From the NCBI GenBank assembly GCA_949592205.1, contig CATIUR010000003.1, positions 77,342,501 to 77,406,500 of the forward strand: a DNA stretch of 64,000 nt, read 5' to 3'. This document shows, piece by piece, positions 1 to 8,866 of this stretch; position 1 is the first letter of the stretch; every line of letters begins with the position of its first letter. Both the position numbers and the translations under genes were made by a program. This DNA comes from Helichrysum umbraculigerum (Eukaryota; Streptophyta; Magnoliopsida; Asterales; Asteraceae). The notes under the pieces were generated by a model. The model saw only the letters and a list, made by a program, of their open reading frames with translations. It was not told the DNA's origin and did not search any database.

Positions 1-3000
1 ATACCTAATTGCACTTTAAACCTAGCTGACGAAACCTTCTCAATCGACCTTGTACCCATTGAAATCGGGAGTTTCGACGTCATCATTGGAATGGACTGGT
101 TGTCCAAACACCGAGCTGAAATTGTTTGTTACGATAAGATCGTCCGTATCCCACTCACCGTCGGTGGAACCTTGATCATACAGGGGGAGACCGGTGGGAC
201 GAGACTCAATATAATCTCCTGCTTAAAAACCCGAAAATTCCTGAGAAAGGGTTACCCTGCGATACTCGCACACATCACAGAGAAGAAGTCGGAGGAGAAG
301 CGACTTGAGGATGTGCCGATTGTTAGAGACTTTCCCGAAGTCTTTCCGGAAGAACTACCTGGTTTACCTCCATCTAGACAGGTTGAGTTCTCAATCGATC
401 TCGTGCCGGGTGCCGCACCGGTGGCCCGCGCACCGTACCGTTTAGCCCCATCCGAACTTCAGGAGTTGTCCGCCCAGTTACAGGAACTCCTGGATAGAGG
501 ATTCATTAGACCGAGTTCTTCACCTTGGGGAGCTCCGGTCTTATTTGTTAAAAAGAAGGACGGTTCATTCCGAATGTGCATCAACTACCGAGAGTTGAAC
601 AAATTGACCGTCAAAAACCGATACCCACTTCCTCGCATTGATGATCTATTCGACCAACTTCAGGGTTCGAGTTTCTACTCAAAAATCGACCTGCGATCAG
701 GGTATCATCAGTTACGAGTTCGCGACACCGATATTCCAAAAACTGCATTCAGAACTCGTTACGGGCACTACGAATTCCAAGTGATGCCATTTGGCCTAAC
801 CAACGCACCGGCTGTATTCATGGACCTCATGAACCGGGTGTGCAAACCTTACCTCGACAAGTTTGTCATTGTCTTTATCGATGACATACTCATTTACTCG
901 CGTAACGAGCAAGAACATGCGCAACACCTCAAAACCATCCTTGAACTACTTAGACACGAGGAGCTTTATGCCAAATTCTCTAAGTGTGAGTTCTGGATAC
1001 AAACCGTTCAATTCCTTGGTCACGTGATTGATAGCCAGGGAATTCACGTTGACCCATCAAAAATCGAGGCTATCAAAGACTGGCAAGCACCCACCACTGC
1101 AACTGAAGTACGTCAATTCTTGGGTCTTGCTGGGTACTATCGGCGATTTATCGAAAACTTCTCTAAAATAGCTCAACCACTCACGATACTGACTCAGAAG
1201 GAAAAGAGGTTTGATTGGACCGATAAACAAGATTCAGCGTTCCAACTTCTGAAACAAAAGCTTTGCAGTGCTCCAATTCTATCACTACCCGAAGGCACCG
1301 ATGACTTCGTGGTATACTGCGATGCCTCTCATCAAGGTCTCGGTTGCGTGTTAATGCAACGAGACAAAGTCATTGCCTATGCCTCACGACAGCTGAAAAT
1401 TCACGAAAAGAACTACACCACTCATGATCTCGAACTTGGAGCTGTCGTTTTTGCTCTCAAAATCTGGAGACATTATCTCTACGGCACTAAGTGCACAATC
1501 TTTACCGATCATAAAAGTCTCCAACATATATTCGATCAGAAGGATCTCAATATGAGGCAACGTCGATGGGTCGAGTTGCTTACCGATTACGACTGCGAGA
1601 TCAAGTACCACCCAGGGAAGGCTAATGTTGTAGCCGATGCCCTCAGTCGAAAGGAACGACCAAAACCACTTCGAGTCCGAGCCCTTAGTATGACCATTCA
1701 CAACGATCTTACCGTTCAGATTCATACCGCTCATATCGAAGCCCTGAAACCTGAAAACATCAAAAACGAAGCCTTACGGGGTATTGACAAACAATTCGAA
1801 ATCAGACCTAACGGGATTAGGTATTTCTCAAACCGAATCTGGTTGCCTAATTTCGGGAACCTACGAGACTTGGTGATGGATGAAGCTCACAAGTCTAAAT
1901 ATTCTATCCATCCGGGATCCGATAAGATGTACCACGGAATCAAAGAATTTTATTGGTGGCCGAACATGAAAGCCGAAATCGCCACTTACGTTAGCAAGTG
2001 CCTTACTTGCTTAAAAGTCAAAACCGAACATCAAAAACCTTCTGGTTTACTCCAACAACCTGAAATCCCTGAATGGAAATGGGAACAAATTGCCATGGAT
2101 TTCATAACCAAACTACCCAAGTCAGCGAGCGGTTGCGATACCATTTGGGTGATCGTCGATCGTCTCACCAAATCTGCTCATTTCCTGGCAATCAAGGAAA
2201 ACGATAAAATGGAACGCCTTGCACAAATCTACATCAAAAAAATCGTTACTCAACACGGTGTTCCAATCTCGATCATCTCTGACAGAGATGCCCGTTTCAC
2301 TTCTCACTTCTGGCAGTCACTTCAAAAAGAAATGGGTACCCGTCTCGATATGAGTACCGCGTACCATCCTCAAACTGATGGTCAAAGTGAACGAACCATT
2401 CAGACACTGGAAGATATGCTACGCGCCTGCGTAGTTGATTTCGGTACAAACTGGGAAAGACATCTACCGTTGTGCGAATTCTCGTACAATAACAGCTATC
2501 ACGCCAGCATTAAAGCTGCACCTTTTGAGGCACTGTACGGTCGTAAGTGCCGATCACCGATCTGTTGGACTGAAGTGGGAGACAGTCAACTCACTGGTCC
2601 TGAACTCATACACGCCACCACTGAGAAAATTGTGGAAATCCAAAACCGACTTAAAGCCGCTCGTGATCGTCAGAAGAGTTATGCTGACGTGAGACGCAAA
2701 CCACTCGACTTCCAAGTTGGGGATCGAGTACTCTTAAAAGTATCGCCTTGGAAAGGCGTCATCCGTTTCGGCAAACGCGGGAAATTAAATCCCAGGTACA
2801 TCGGGCCTTTTGAAATCCTCGAACGGATTGGCCCCGTAGCTTATCGATTGCAGCTGCCATCCGAACTCAGCAGCGTGCACCCTACTTTTCATATTTCAAA
2901 TCTGAAGAAGTGTCTGTCTGATGAGACACTTATCATTCCACTCGAGGAAATTCGCGTCGATAACAAACTTCATTTTGTTGAGGAACCCGCTGAAATTATG

Positions 3001-3162
3001 GACCGTGAGGTCAAACAACTAAAACAAAGTCGTATTCCCATCGTCAAGGTCAAATGGAATTCGCGGCGCGGTCCAGAATTCACCTGGGAACGGGAAGACC
3101 AAATGCGACTCAAATATCCTCAACTATTCTCTGATTCTACATCAAACGCGACCTCGAGTTAA
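1..3162 (+). CDS. Gag-pol polyprotein (protease to chromodomain-like tail), 5' truncated by window
   Basis: The frame is open from base 1 and the first ATG (91) is internal, so the true start is upstream. The visible part begins late in the aspartic protease. Reverse transcriptase follows with its FIDD catalytic motif near 880-894, then RNase H starting DAS near 1321. Next come an integrase zinc finger (two His near 1890-1915, CLTC near 2009) and a DDE core that includes DRDARF near 2283 and GQSERT near 2380. The last 50 residues, containing IMDREVKQL, match the chromodomain-like tail of Tekay elements. No stop or frameshift interrupts it. It is clearly homologous to E2 pol (12238-16653). The protein would be cleaved to make and integrate element cDNA. 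Confidence 0.95.
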   Translation: MPNCTLNLADETFSIDLVPIEIGSFDVIIGMDWLSKHRAEIVCYDKIVRIPLTVGGTLIIQGETGGTRLNIISCLKTRKFLRKGYPAILAHITEKKSEEKRLEDVPIVRDFPEVFPEELPGLPPSRQVEFSIDLVPGAAPVARAPYRLAPSELQELSAQLQELLDRGFIRPSSSPWGAPVLFVKKKDGSFRMCINYRELNKLTVKNRYPLPRIDDLFDQLQGSSFYSKIDLRSGYHQLRVRDTDIPKTAFRTRYGHYEFQVMPFGLTNAPAVFMDLMNRVCKPYLDKFVIVFIDDILIYSRNEQEHAQHLKTILELLRHEELYAKFSKCEFWIQTVQFLGHVIDSQGIHVDPSKIEAIKDWQAPTTATEVRQFLGLAGYYRRFIENFSKIAQPLTILTQKEKRFDWTDKQDSAFQLLKQKLCSAPILSLPEGTDDFVVYCDASHQGLGCVLMQRDKVIAYASRQLKIHEKNYTTHDLELGAVVFALKIWRHYLYGTKCTIFTDHKSLQHIFDQKDLNMRQRRWVELLTDYDCEIKYHPGKANVVADALSRKERPKPLRVRALSMTIHNDLTVQIHTAHIEALKPENIKNEALRGIDKQFEIRPNGIRYFSNRIWLPNFGNLRDLVMDEAHKSKYSIHPGSDKMYHGIKEFYWWPNMKAEIATYVSKCLTCLKVKTEHQKPSGLLQQPEIPEWKWEQIAMDFITKLPKSASGCDTIWVIVDRLTKSAHFLAIKENDKMERLAQIYIKKIVTQHGVPISIISDRDARFTSHFWQSLQKEMGTRLDMSTAYHPQTDGQSERTIQTLEDMLRACVVDFGTNWERHLPLCEFSYNNSYHASIKAAPFEALYGRKCRSPICWTEVGDSQLTGPELIHATTEKIVEIQNRLKAARDRQKSYADVRRKPLDFQVGDRVLLKVSPWKGVIRFGKRGKLNPRYIGPFEILERIGPVAYRLQLPSELSSVHPTFHISNLKKCLSDETLIIPLEEIRVDNKLHFVEEPAEIMDREVKQLKQSRIPIVKVKWNSRRGPEFTWEREDQMRLKYPQLFSDSTSNATSS

Positions 3163-3183
3163 ATTTCGGGACGAAATTCTTCT

Positions 3184-3196
3184 AACAAGGGGAGAA
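3184..3196 (+). other. E1 polypurine tract
   Basis: AACAAGGGGAGAA directly precedes the TGTAACA start of the 3' LTR. The same tract is found in E2 at 16674-16686. It primes plus-strand cDNA synthesis in LTR elements. Between the pol stop and this tract is the string GGGACGAAATTCT, which also recurs in E2. Confidence 0.9.
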
Positions 3197-3690
3197 TGTA
3201 ACAACCGCCAAATTAGGACTAGTACTTAGTGCCTAATCATATGTTAATACATGTAATTAGTTCTGTGTTAGGCTAATTAATGTATCGAATTATATATATT
3301 GTTGAATATATACGAAAATGCGATTTGATTTAAATCGTACGCAAGTTAAATCGAATGTATTTCGATTCAATTTTATACGGACGTTGGTGACCAATTTTAT
3401 TAAGTAACTCGGTTATGTTAAAAATATTATCTCAATAATGTTAGAATTTCAATTCGTATCGTACAAACAAAACTACACAATTTAAAATATTAAAACGCGC
3501 AAACTAAACAAACTTACATTTTATAACGCAAATATAAATTGATTTGTAAAATATTTAAATAAAATATCGCGTAATAATTCGTATTTTGAAACTTATAGTT
3601 AAAATGTAAAATATTATTTAACGTTTAAACGACGGGGTAAACGAACACCGCACGGACCGTAAATGCGGAGACTGAAAGCTGGAGGTTAAA

Positions 3691-3772
3691 CCCCCAACTC
3701 CCTTTCTCTCTTTCTCATTTCTCACCATACTCTCTCTCTCTCTCTTACTCCCTCCTCTCCCTTTTTCTCTCA
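3691..3772 (+). promoter_or_regulatory. Pyrimidine-rich tract, candidate LTR promoter/start region
   Basis: A nearly pure C/T stretch containing a (CT)n run. Plant core promoters often have a pyrimidine patch at the transcription start. An equivalent tract lies at the same relative place in E2 (9342-9416), in the solo LTR (purines at 8320-8383, minus orientation) and in the E4 LTRs (49883-49945, 57890-57952). Its role as a transcription start is inferred; no clear TATA box is claimed. Confidence 0.4.
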
Positions 3773-4098
3773 ATTCACCAAACACCCTTAATCTCACAAA
3801 ATCACCAAATAACATAATCAAACGCACTCGTATCATCAATATTTTTAGAGATTCACGACCACCTCGCGACGATCTACATTTCTATCTTTCCGGATTTCCA
3901 TTTCGGCAATTTGTAAGTTTCCGACAAAATCCCGAAATCTCTCGATTCTTGGTATTTTTCACTTGTAGTTGTTATTATAACTTGTATATGTCCCGTGCTA
4001 AGTATAGAACACGATTTCATAGCTTAAAAACGGGTTTGAAATGGGTTTTTGGCCGGAAAAATCTTGACAGCCGGACTTTCTAGGCTGGTGTTCTTCCA

Positions 4099-4363
4099 TG
4101 TGACACAAGCCTTGTGTCGCATGTTGTGTCGTATTTTACCTGTTGTGTCGCACGTTATGTCGTATTTCGCATGTTATGTCGTACCAAAGAATTAGTGTCG
4201 TAAGTTTTGCGACACAACCATTATGTCGTATTCTATGTCGTATTTTCATACGAAACAATCACTATGTCGCTGTTGAATCAGCATCTCGCATCTATGCGAC
4301 ACAACCCTTATGTCGCATAGACATTGTGTCGCATTCCTATGCGACACAACCCTTGTGTCGCAA
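4099..4363 (+). repeat. Cluster of TGTGTCGCA / TGCGACACA repeats in E1 LTR
   Basis: More than ten irregularly spaced copies of TGTGTCGCA and its reverse complement within about 265 bp. Neighbouring opposite copies could pair into small hairpins. The same motif class is found at the same position in the E4 LTRs. Confidence 0.85.
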
Positions 4364-5664
4364 AACACAGAAAACTCAGATTTTTACTAAGTGTCGAGAC
4401 TCGAAATTTATCACTCGATTTTACCCGAATTCAAATCCCAGATGCGTTTTTCGTCAAAGCAATATAGTAGAAATAAAAAATTTCCAAGCTGACCTGGCAG
4501 CTCGACCCCAGCCAGGGGCTGCCGCCCCTTGGACCCCGCTACCAGGGGCGCTGCCCCCGGACCCCCGTACTTAGATTCCGTAACGGCTTCTAAAACACAA
4601 TCAAAACACATTTTTCAAGTAAAACGCCACGAAATCAAAATAATAATAGTTGAGATTATTATTACAAATCCGTCACCAACGGGCCGTACATGTTTTCAAA
4701 CACTTAACAAATCAACCAAATCGTAGTAATTTGGACATATATATAGTTGTGTAACAACTACAAGGGTGATCTTTTGAGATACCTAATCATGTTTATAACC
4801 ATTGCGTGTCGTGGACACCCTCAGGTTACAAGTCTTTGGACTTCATACTCGGCTAATCAACTCAAGTTTATTAAGTTAAACTCACAAGACTCAGGTGAGT
4901 CTCATAGCCCCTCTTTTTACTGTTTTACTCAGGGGTGTGATATATTGCTCATTTTTAACATGTGAACGCAAGTACAAACATTTCATATACTACATGAGTT
5001 TTTCTCAACTAATCATTTAAAGTCCTCCGTCAGCATAGTTGTTAATACGTTGTAGCGTGAATATTAGTATATGGTACCATATAGGATTGACCCTCCTCGT
5101 TCGGGTTAGCAAGCACTAACCGGGTAAACGGACGTACTAATATTTGGGAAGACGAATGTTGATTAGGCATTCGTGGAGGCACCTCGCCCAGAATTCTCTA
5201 TAGGGGACCCGACCCTCGAGTTAAGCTCAACTATGTGCTCATGGCTGTATACATACACATTATCAATTGCTGGATGCAATTCAATTATTTAAATCTTGCG
5301 GTTTATACGATACTACTTGATTTCAAACCTGTGAGCTCACCAGCTTTAGCTGACCCATTTAGCATGTATCGCAGGTACCAAGCAGTAGGTTGTTTCTGCT
5401 TCTGGACTTCTAGCTCGAGTCAGCATACAGACGTTTGAGATTTTCTTGCATTAGTATATTTTGTACAAGTACTTATGTACTGAAATCTCCTTTTATTTAA
5501 ACTCGAGCTATGTAAAGCTATAAATGTTGTAAACATTTCAATATCAATATATTTTGTTAAAACGACGCATATAGAGTCGTTTACTATATATCTTTGTGCT
5601 TTGTTATTGATTAGTAACACCCAAATCGTGCTTCCGCAAATCAATCAAATTTGGGGGTGTTACA

Positions 5665-6584
5665 CATACCTTTCTCATTCATATGCCCGAGCCGTCGGTG
5701 CCATAGAGTAGATTCAGCCCCCACATCAACTGTAGCATGTACCTCATTCTCATCATCATGTATCACGACCATATAAAGTGTTCCCCTCTTATGTCCACGA
5801 GCTATCACACGATTTCCCTTAACGACACACCATTGGCGATTTCCAAAGGTAACATCACTACCTTCTTCATCTAACTGACCAATAGACATAAGCTTCCGTC
5901 TAAGATCCGGAATGTATCTCACGTCCTTCAAAGTCCAGTTAGTACCGATGGAAGTCCTTAATACCACATCTCTAATGCCTCTAATATCCAGTCTCTTGTT
6001 ATCAGCTAATTGGACCTTACCGTGATACGACCTGAAATTCTTCATCGTATCCTTACTTGGGTTGGCATGAAACGAAGCTCCCGAATCCATAATCCAAGAT
6101 TCGGGTGCATTCTCAACAGAACAAATTAATGCATCATCAGTTTCATCATTAGCCAAATTCACATCCTTAGCCTTCTCATTAGTAGGGTTCTTACACTGAG
6201 ATTGATAATGACCCTTCTGATTGCAATTCCAACAAGTGACATTCTTCCTATTCTTAGAGTTATTCCTCTTCTTGGATCTTGATCTACCCTTTTGATTTGA
6301 CCACCCTCGTTCAATTTTCCTGCCTCGGTTGTCTGTACTCAATAATGAACCCGGCGATTCACCAGAATTTTGCCTTCGAATATCCTCCCCAAGAATCAAG
6401 TCTAGAATTCCATCAAACGTGAGTGCAGTAGTCCCAGATGAACTACTAACTGCTGTAACTGTACCCGACCAACTTTCAGGCAATGAAGATAACAATAGAA
6501 GTGCTTGCACCTCATCATCAAACTCAATATTTACTGAAACCAGTCTCGACAAAATATTGTTGAACTCATTAATATGACCAGTTG
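5665..6584 (-). pseudogene. Copia-1 gag C-terminus, protease and pre-integrase fragment
   Basis: Read on the minus strand, this is the middle of a Ty1/copia polyprotein. It contains the end of gag, a basic stretch, one CCHC knuckle (CWNCNQKGHYQSQC), a copia protease site (SWIMDSGASFHA) and the GAG-pre-integrase motif LWHRRLGHMNEKGM. It stops at 5665 where the E1 LTR begins and starts at 6584 where a solo LTR begins. The preceding gag part resumes at 18398, giving a continuous reading ...ADVT then GHINEF. Integrase, RT and RNase H must lie left of the window. The fragment has no internal stop but cannot be expressed as a whole. Confidence 0.9.
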
Positions 6585-8866
6585 TGTAACACCCCAAAAT
6601 TTACTGTTTGGCGGAAGCATACTTTGGGTGTTACTAATCAATAATCAAAGCACAAAGAAATATAGCAAACGACTCTACATGCGTCGTTTTAACAAAATAT
6701 ATTAATATAGTAAATGTTTACAACATTTAAAGCTGTACATAGCTCGTGTTCGATTAAATGAGAGATTTCAGTACATAAGTACTTGTACAAAATATACTAA
6801 TGCAATAAAATCTCTAATGTCTGCATGCTGACTCGAGCTATAGTATCACTGATGGCAGTCCAACCTACTGATGTGTACCTGTGAAACATGCTAAAATGGG
6901 TCAGCTAAAGCTGGTGAGCTCACAGGTTTGAAATCAGGTAATATCGTATGAACCGCAAGATTGAAATAAGGATTTGCATCCAGCAAATAAGTAGTAGTGT
7001 ATACAGCCATGAGCACATAGTCTGAGCTTAACTCGAGGGTCGGGTCCCATATAGAGAATTCCGAGCGAGGTGCCTCCACGAGTGCCTAATCCACACTCGT
7101 CTGAACAATTATTAGTACGTCCGTTTAACCAGTTAGTGCATGCTAACCCGGACGAGGAGGGTCAATCCTATATGGTACCATATACTAATAATCACGCTAC
7201 AACGTATTACCAAACTATGCTGATGGAGGACTTTGAAATGATTAGTGGAAAACAACTCATGTAGTATATTGTAAAGTTTGTACTTGCGTTCACATGTTAA
7301 AATAAGCATTGAATCACACCCCTGAGTGAAAAGCGGTAAAAAGAGGGGCTATGAGACTCACCTGAGTCTTGAGCATTTAGTCAATAACGTACGATGCTTA
7401 AACAAGCAATGAGATGTCCGCAGACAGATAACCTGAGGGTGTCCACGACACGCGATGGTTATTAACATGAGTAGGTAGTTACAAAGACTACCTTTGTAGT
7501 TGTTCGTTCAACTATAATGTCCATATTACTACGATTTGGTTGTTTGATTAACTTGTGTTTTGAAAACGTGTACGGCCCGTTGGTGATTGTTTGTAATGAT
7601 AATCTCGCCTTTTATTATTATATTCGTGTGGTTGTATGCTTAACAAAGTACATATGTCTCGTGTATAAGTCTTATCGTATCCAATTTGGTTGGTATAAAA
7701 CGTTTCAAGACTTAGGAAAATATTCCAACTTTTCTGTTTTTGGCGACACTTGGCTAGTGTCGCTATATGCGACACTGGTTAGGCGACACTTGTCTAGTGT
7801 CGCTAGATTTCTGATTTTCAACTGCGGGGCGACACTTGATTAATGTCGCTATAGGCGACACTTATAAATTTTGGCGTCACTAAGAGAGTGTCGCTAATCT
7901 AAATCTGGTTAAGTATTTCAGCGACACTTAAGTAGTGTCGCTATAGGGGCGACACTTAGGCATAGCGACACTTAGCTAGTGTCGCTAGCACTGTTTTTGG
8001 CACACTAGCGACACTTCAAATTGTTCGCCGAATTTTGGACCGAAAACGAGTTTTCCGGCCACCGTTCGACCCAAATCTTTTACCCAACCCATATTTGGAC
8101 ATTTTAAGTGTTAAGAAACAATAAAAGTTCGAATATAATGAAAATCGGAGTATTTCGGGATTTGTCGGAAACTTACAAAGTTAATGCCGTGAAAAACCGG
8201 AAAGATAGGAATGTAGATCGTGACTCCGTGAATCTTTTATTCCAAACGAGTGATATGATCCAAGTGCGTTTAAGGGTGTTATTTGATGATTTAGTGAGAT
8301 GGTGGTGGATGGTGATTTAGAGAGAAAGGAAGAAGAAAGAGAGGAGAGAAAAGAAAAAGTGAGGGAGAAAGAAAGAAGGTGGGGGTTTTGACCTCCCCTT
8401 TTCGTTTCCTGCTATTTCGTTCCGTGTGGTATTCGTTTTACCCGATCGTTTAAACGTTAATAATTATTTAAAACGTTAAATTATACTTTTTAAAATGTAA
8501 ATATTTACTCGATATTTTGGTTAGAGTATCTTGTCCAAAACACTTAATATTTGAGTTATTAATCATAACTTTAATTTATTTTGTTTTGTTTGCGCGTTTA
8601 CATTTTCAAATCGCGTATATTTCATTTGTACGATACGAGTGGGGTACGAAATATTATAAAAATAATATTTTGAATATAATTACGTTATTAAATAATGTTA
8701 TATTATTTAATAAAATTTGTTCACCAACGTCCGTATTTAATTGAACCGAATTACATTCGATTTGAAACTTGTACGATTTAATCCAATCGCATAATTGTAT
8801 ATATTCATCAATATATATTTTGATACATTAATTAGCCTAACATAGAACTAATTACATGTATTTACA
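6585..8866 (-). repeat. Solo LTR R (Tekay-like), main part, interrupted by E2
   Basis: A minus-oriented LTR of about 2.33 kb in total. Its 3' terminus is at 6585 (TGTAACACCCC on the plus strand); its 5' terminus is the 50-bp piece at 18348-18397. Flanks are AGTTG (6580-6584) and AGTTA (18398-18402), a target duplication with one mismatch, so this is a solo LTR in copia-1 gag. It holds a GCGACAC repeat cluster at 7742-8016, the inverted motif pair (7571-7586, 8721-8735), stem-loops at 6902-6913 and 7319-7348, donor- and acceptor-like sites bounding 6879-7361, and a purine tract at 8320-8383. Confidence 0.88.
7742..8016 (-). repeat. Cluster of GCGACACT / AGTGTCGC repeats
   Basis: About 12 copies of GCGACACTT or its reverse complement in 275 bp, in the same LTR slot as the repeat clusters of the other families but with a different motif. 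Confidence 0.85.

Larger units (their letters stand above)
1..5664 (+). mobile_element. E1: Ty3/gypsy Tekay-like retrotransposon, 3' part
   Basis: The 3' portion of a plus-strand LTR retrotransposon; its 5' LTR and gag lie left of the window. Visible parts in order are pol (1-3162), a polypurine tract (3184-3196) and a complete 3' LTR (3197-5664). Domain order protease, RT, RNase H, integrase and the chromodomain-like tail place it in the Tekay/Del chromoviruses. The element inserted into the protease/pre-integrase part of minus-strand copia-1, which resumes at 5665. The right target duplication would be CATAC (5665-5669); its left partner is outside the window. The pol frame is open throughout the visible part, so the element may be fairly young. 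Confidence 0.93.
3197..5664 (+). repeat. E1 3' LTR (2468 bp)
   Basis: Bounded by TGTAACA and TGTTACA, which are exact inverted repeats. Internal landmarks in order: motif TACGGACGTTGGTGA at 3376-3390, a pyrimidine-rich tract at 3691-3772, a GTAAGT site near 3913, a cluster of TGTGTCGCA-type repeats at 4099-4363, the inverted motif partner at 4673-4688, and a CAG/GTGAGT donor-like site with intron start at 4895. Further on are stem-loops at 4908-4935 and 5341-5352, a CAG/GT acceptor-like site at 5374, a hairpin at 5560-5582 and a terminal hairpin at 5614-5664. The small ORFs inside the LTR look fortuitous. Confidence 0.93.

Noticed and set aside
1384..1734. Antisense ORFs within pol genes (also 51922-52239, 59934-60251, 53862-54491, 61875-62504)
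   Set aside because: Shadows of the gag-pol reading frame; they recur only because the pol genes are homologous.
4099..4363. Irregular repeats resembling a CRISPR array
   Set aside because: Units are short, on both strands, with variable spacing and no unique spacers or cas genes; the genome is eukaryotic. They are LTR repeats.
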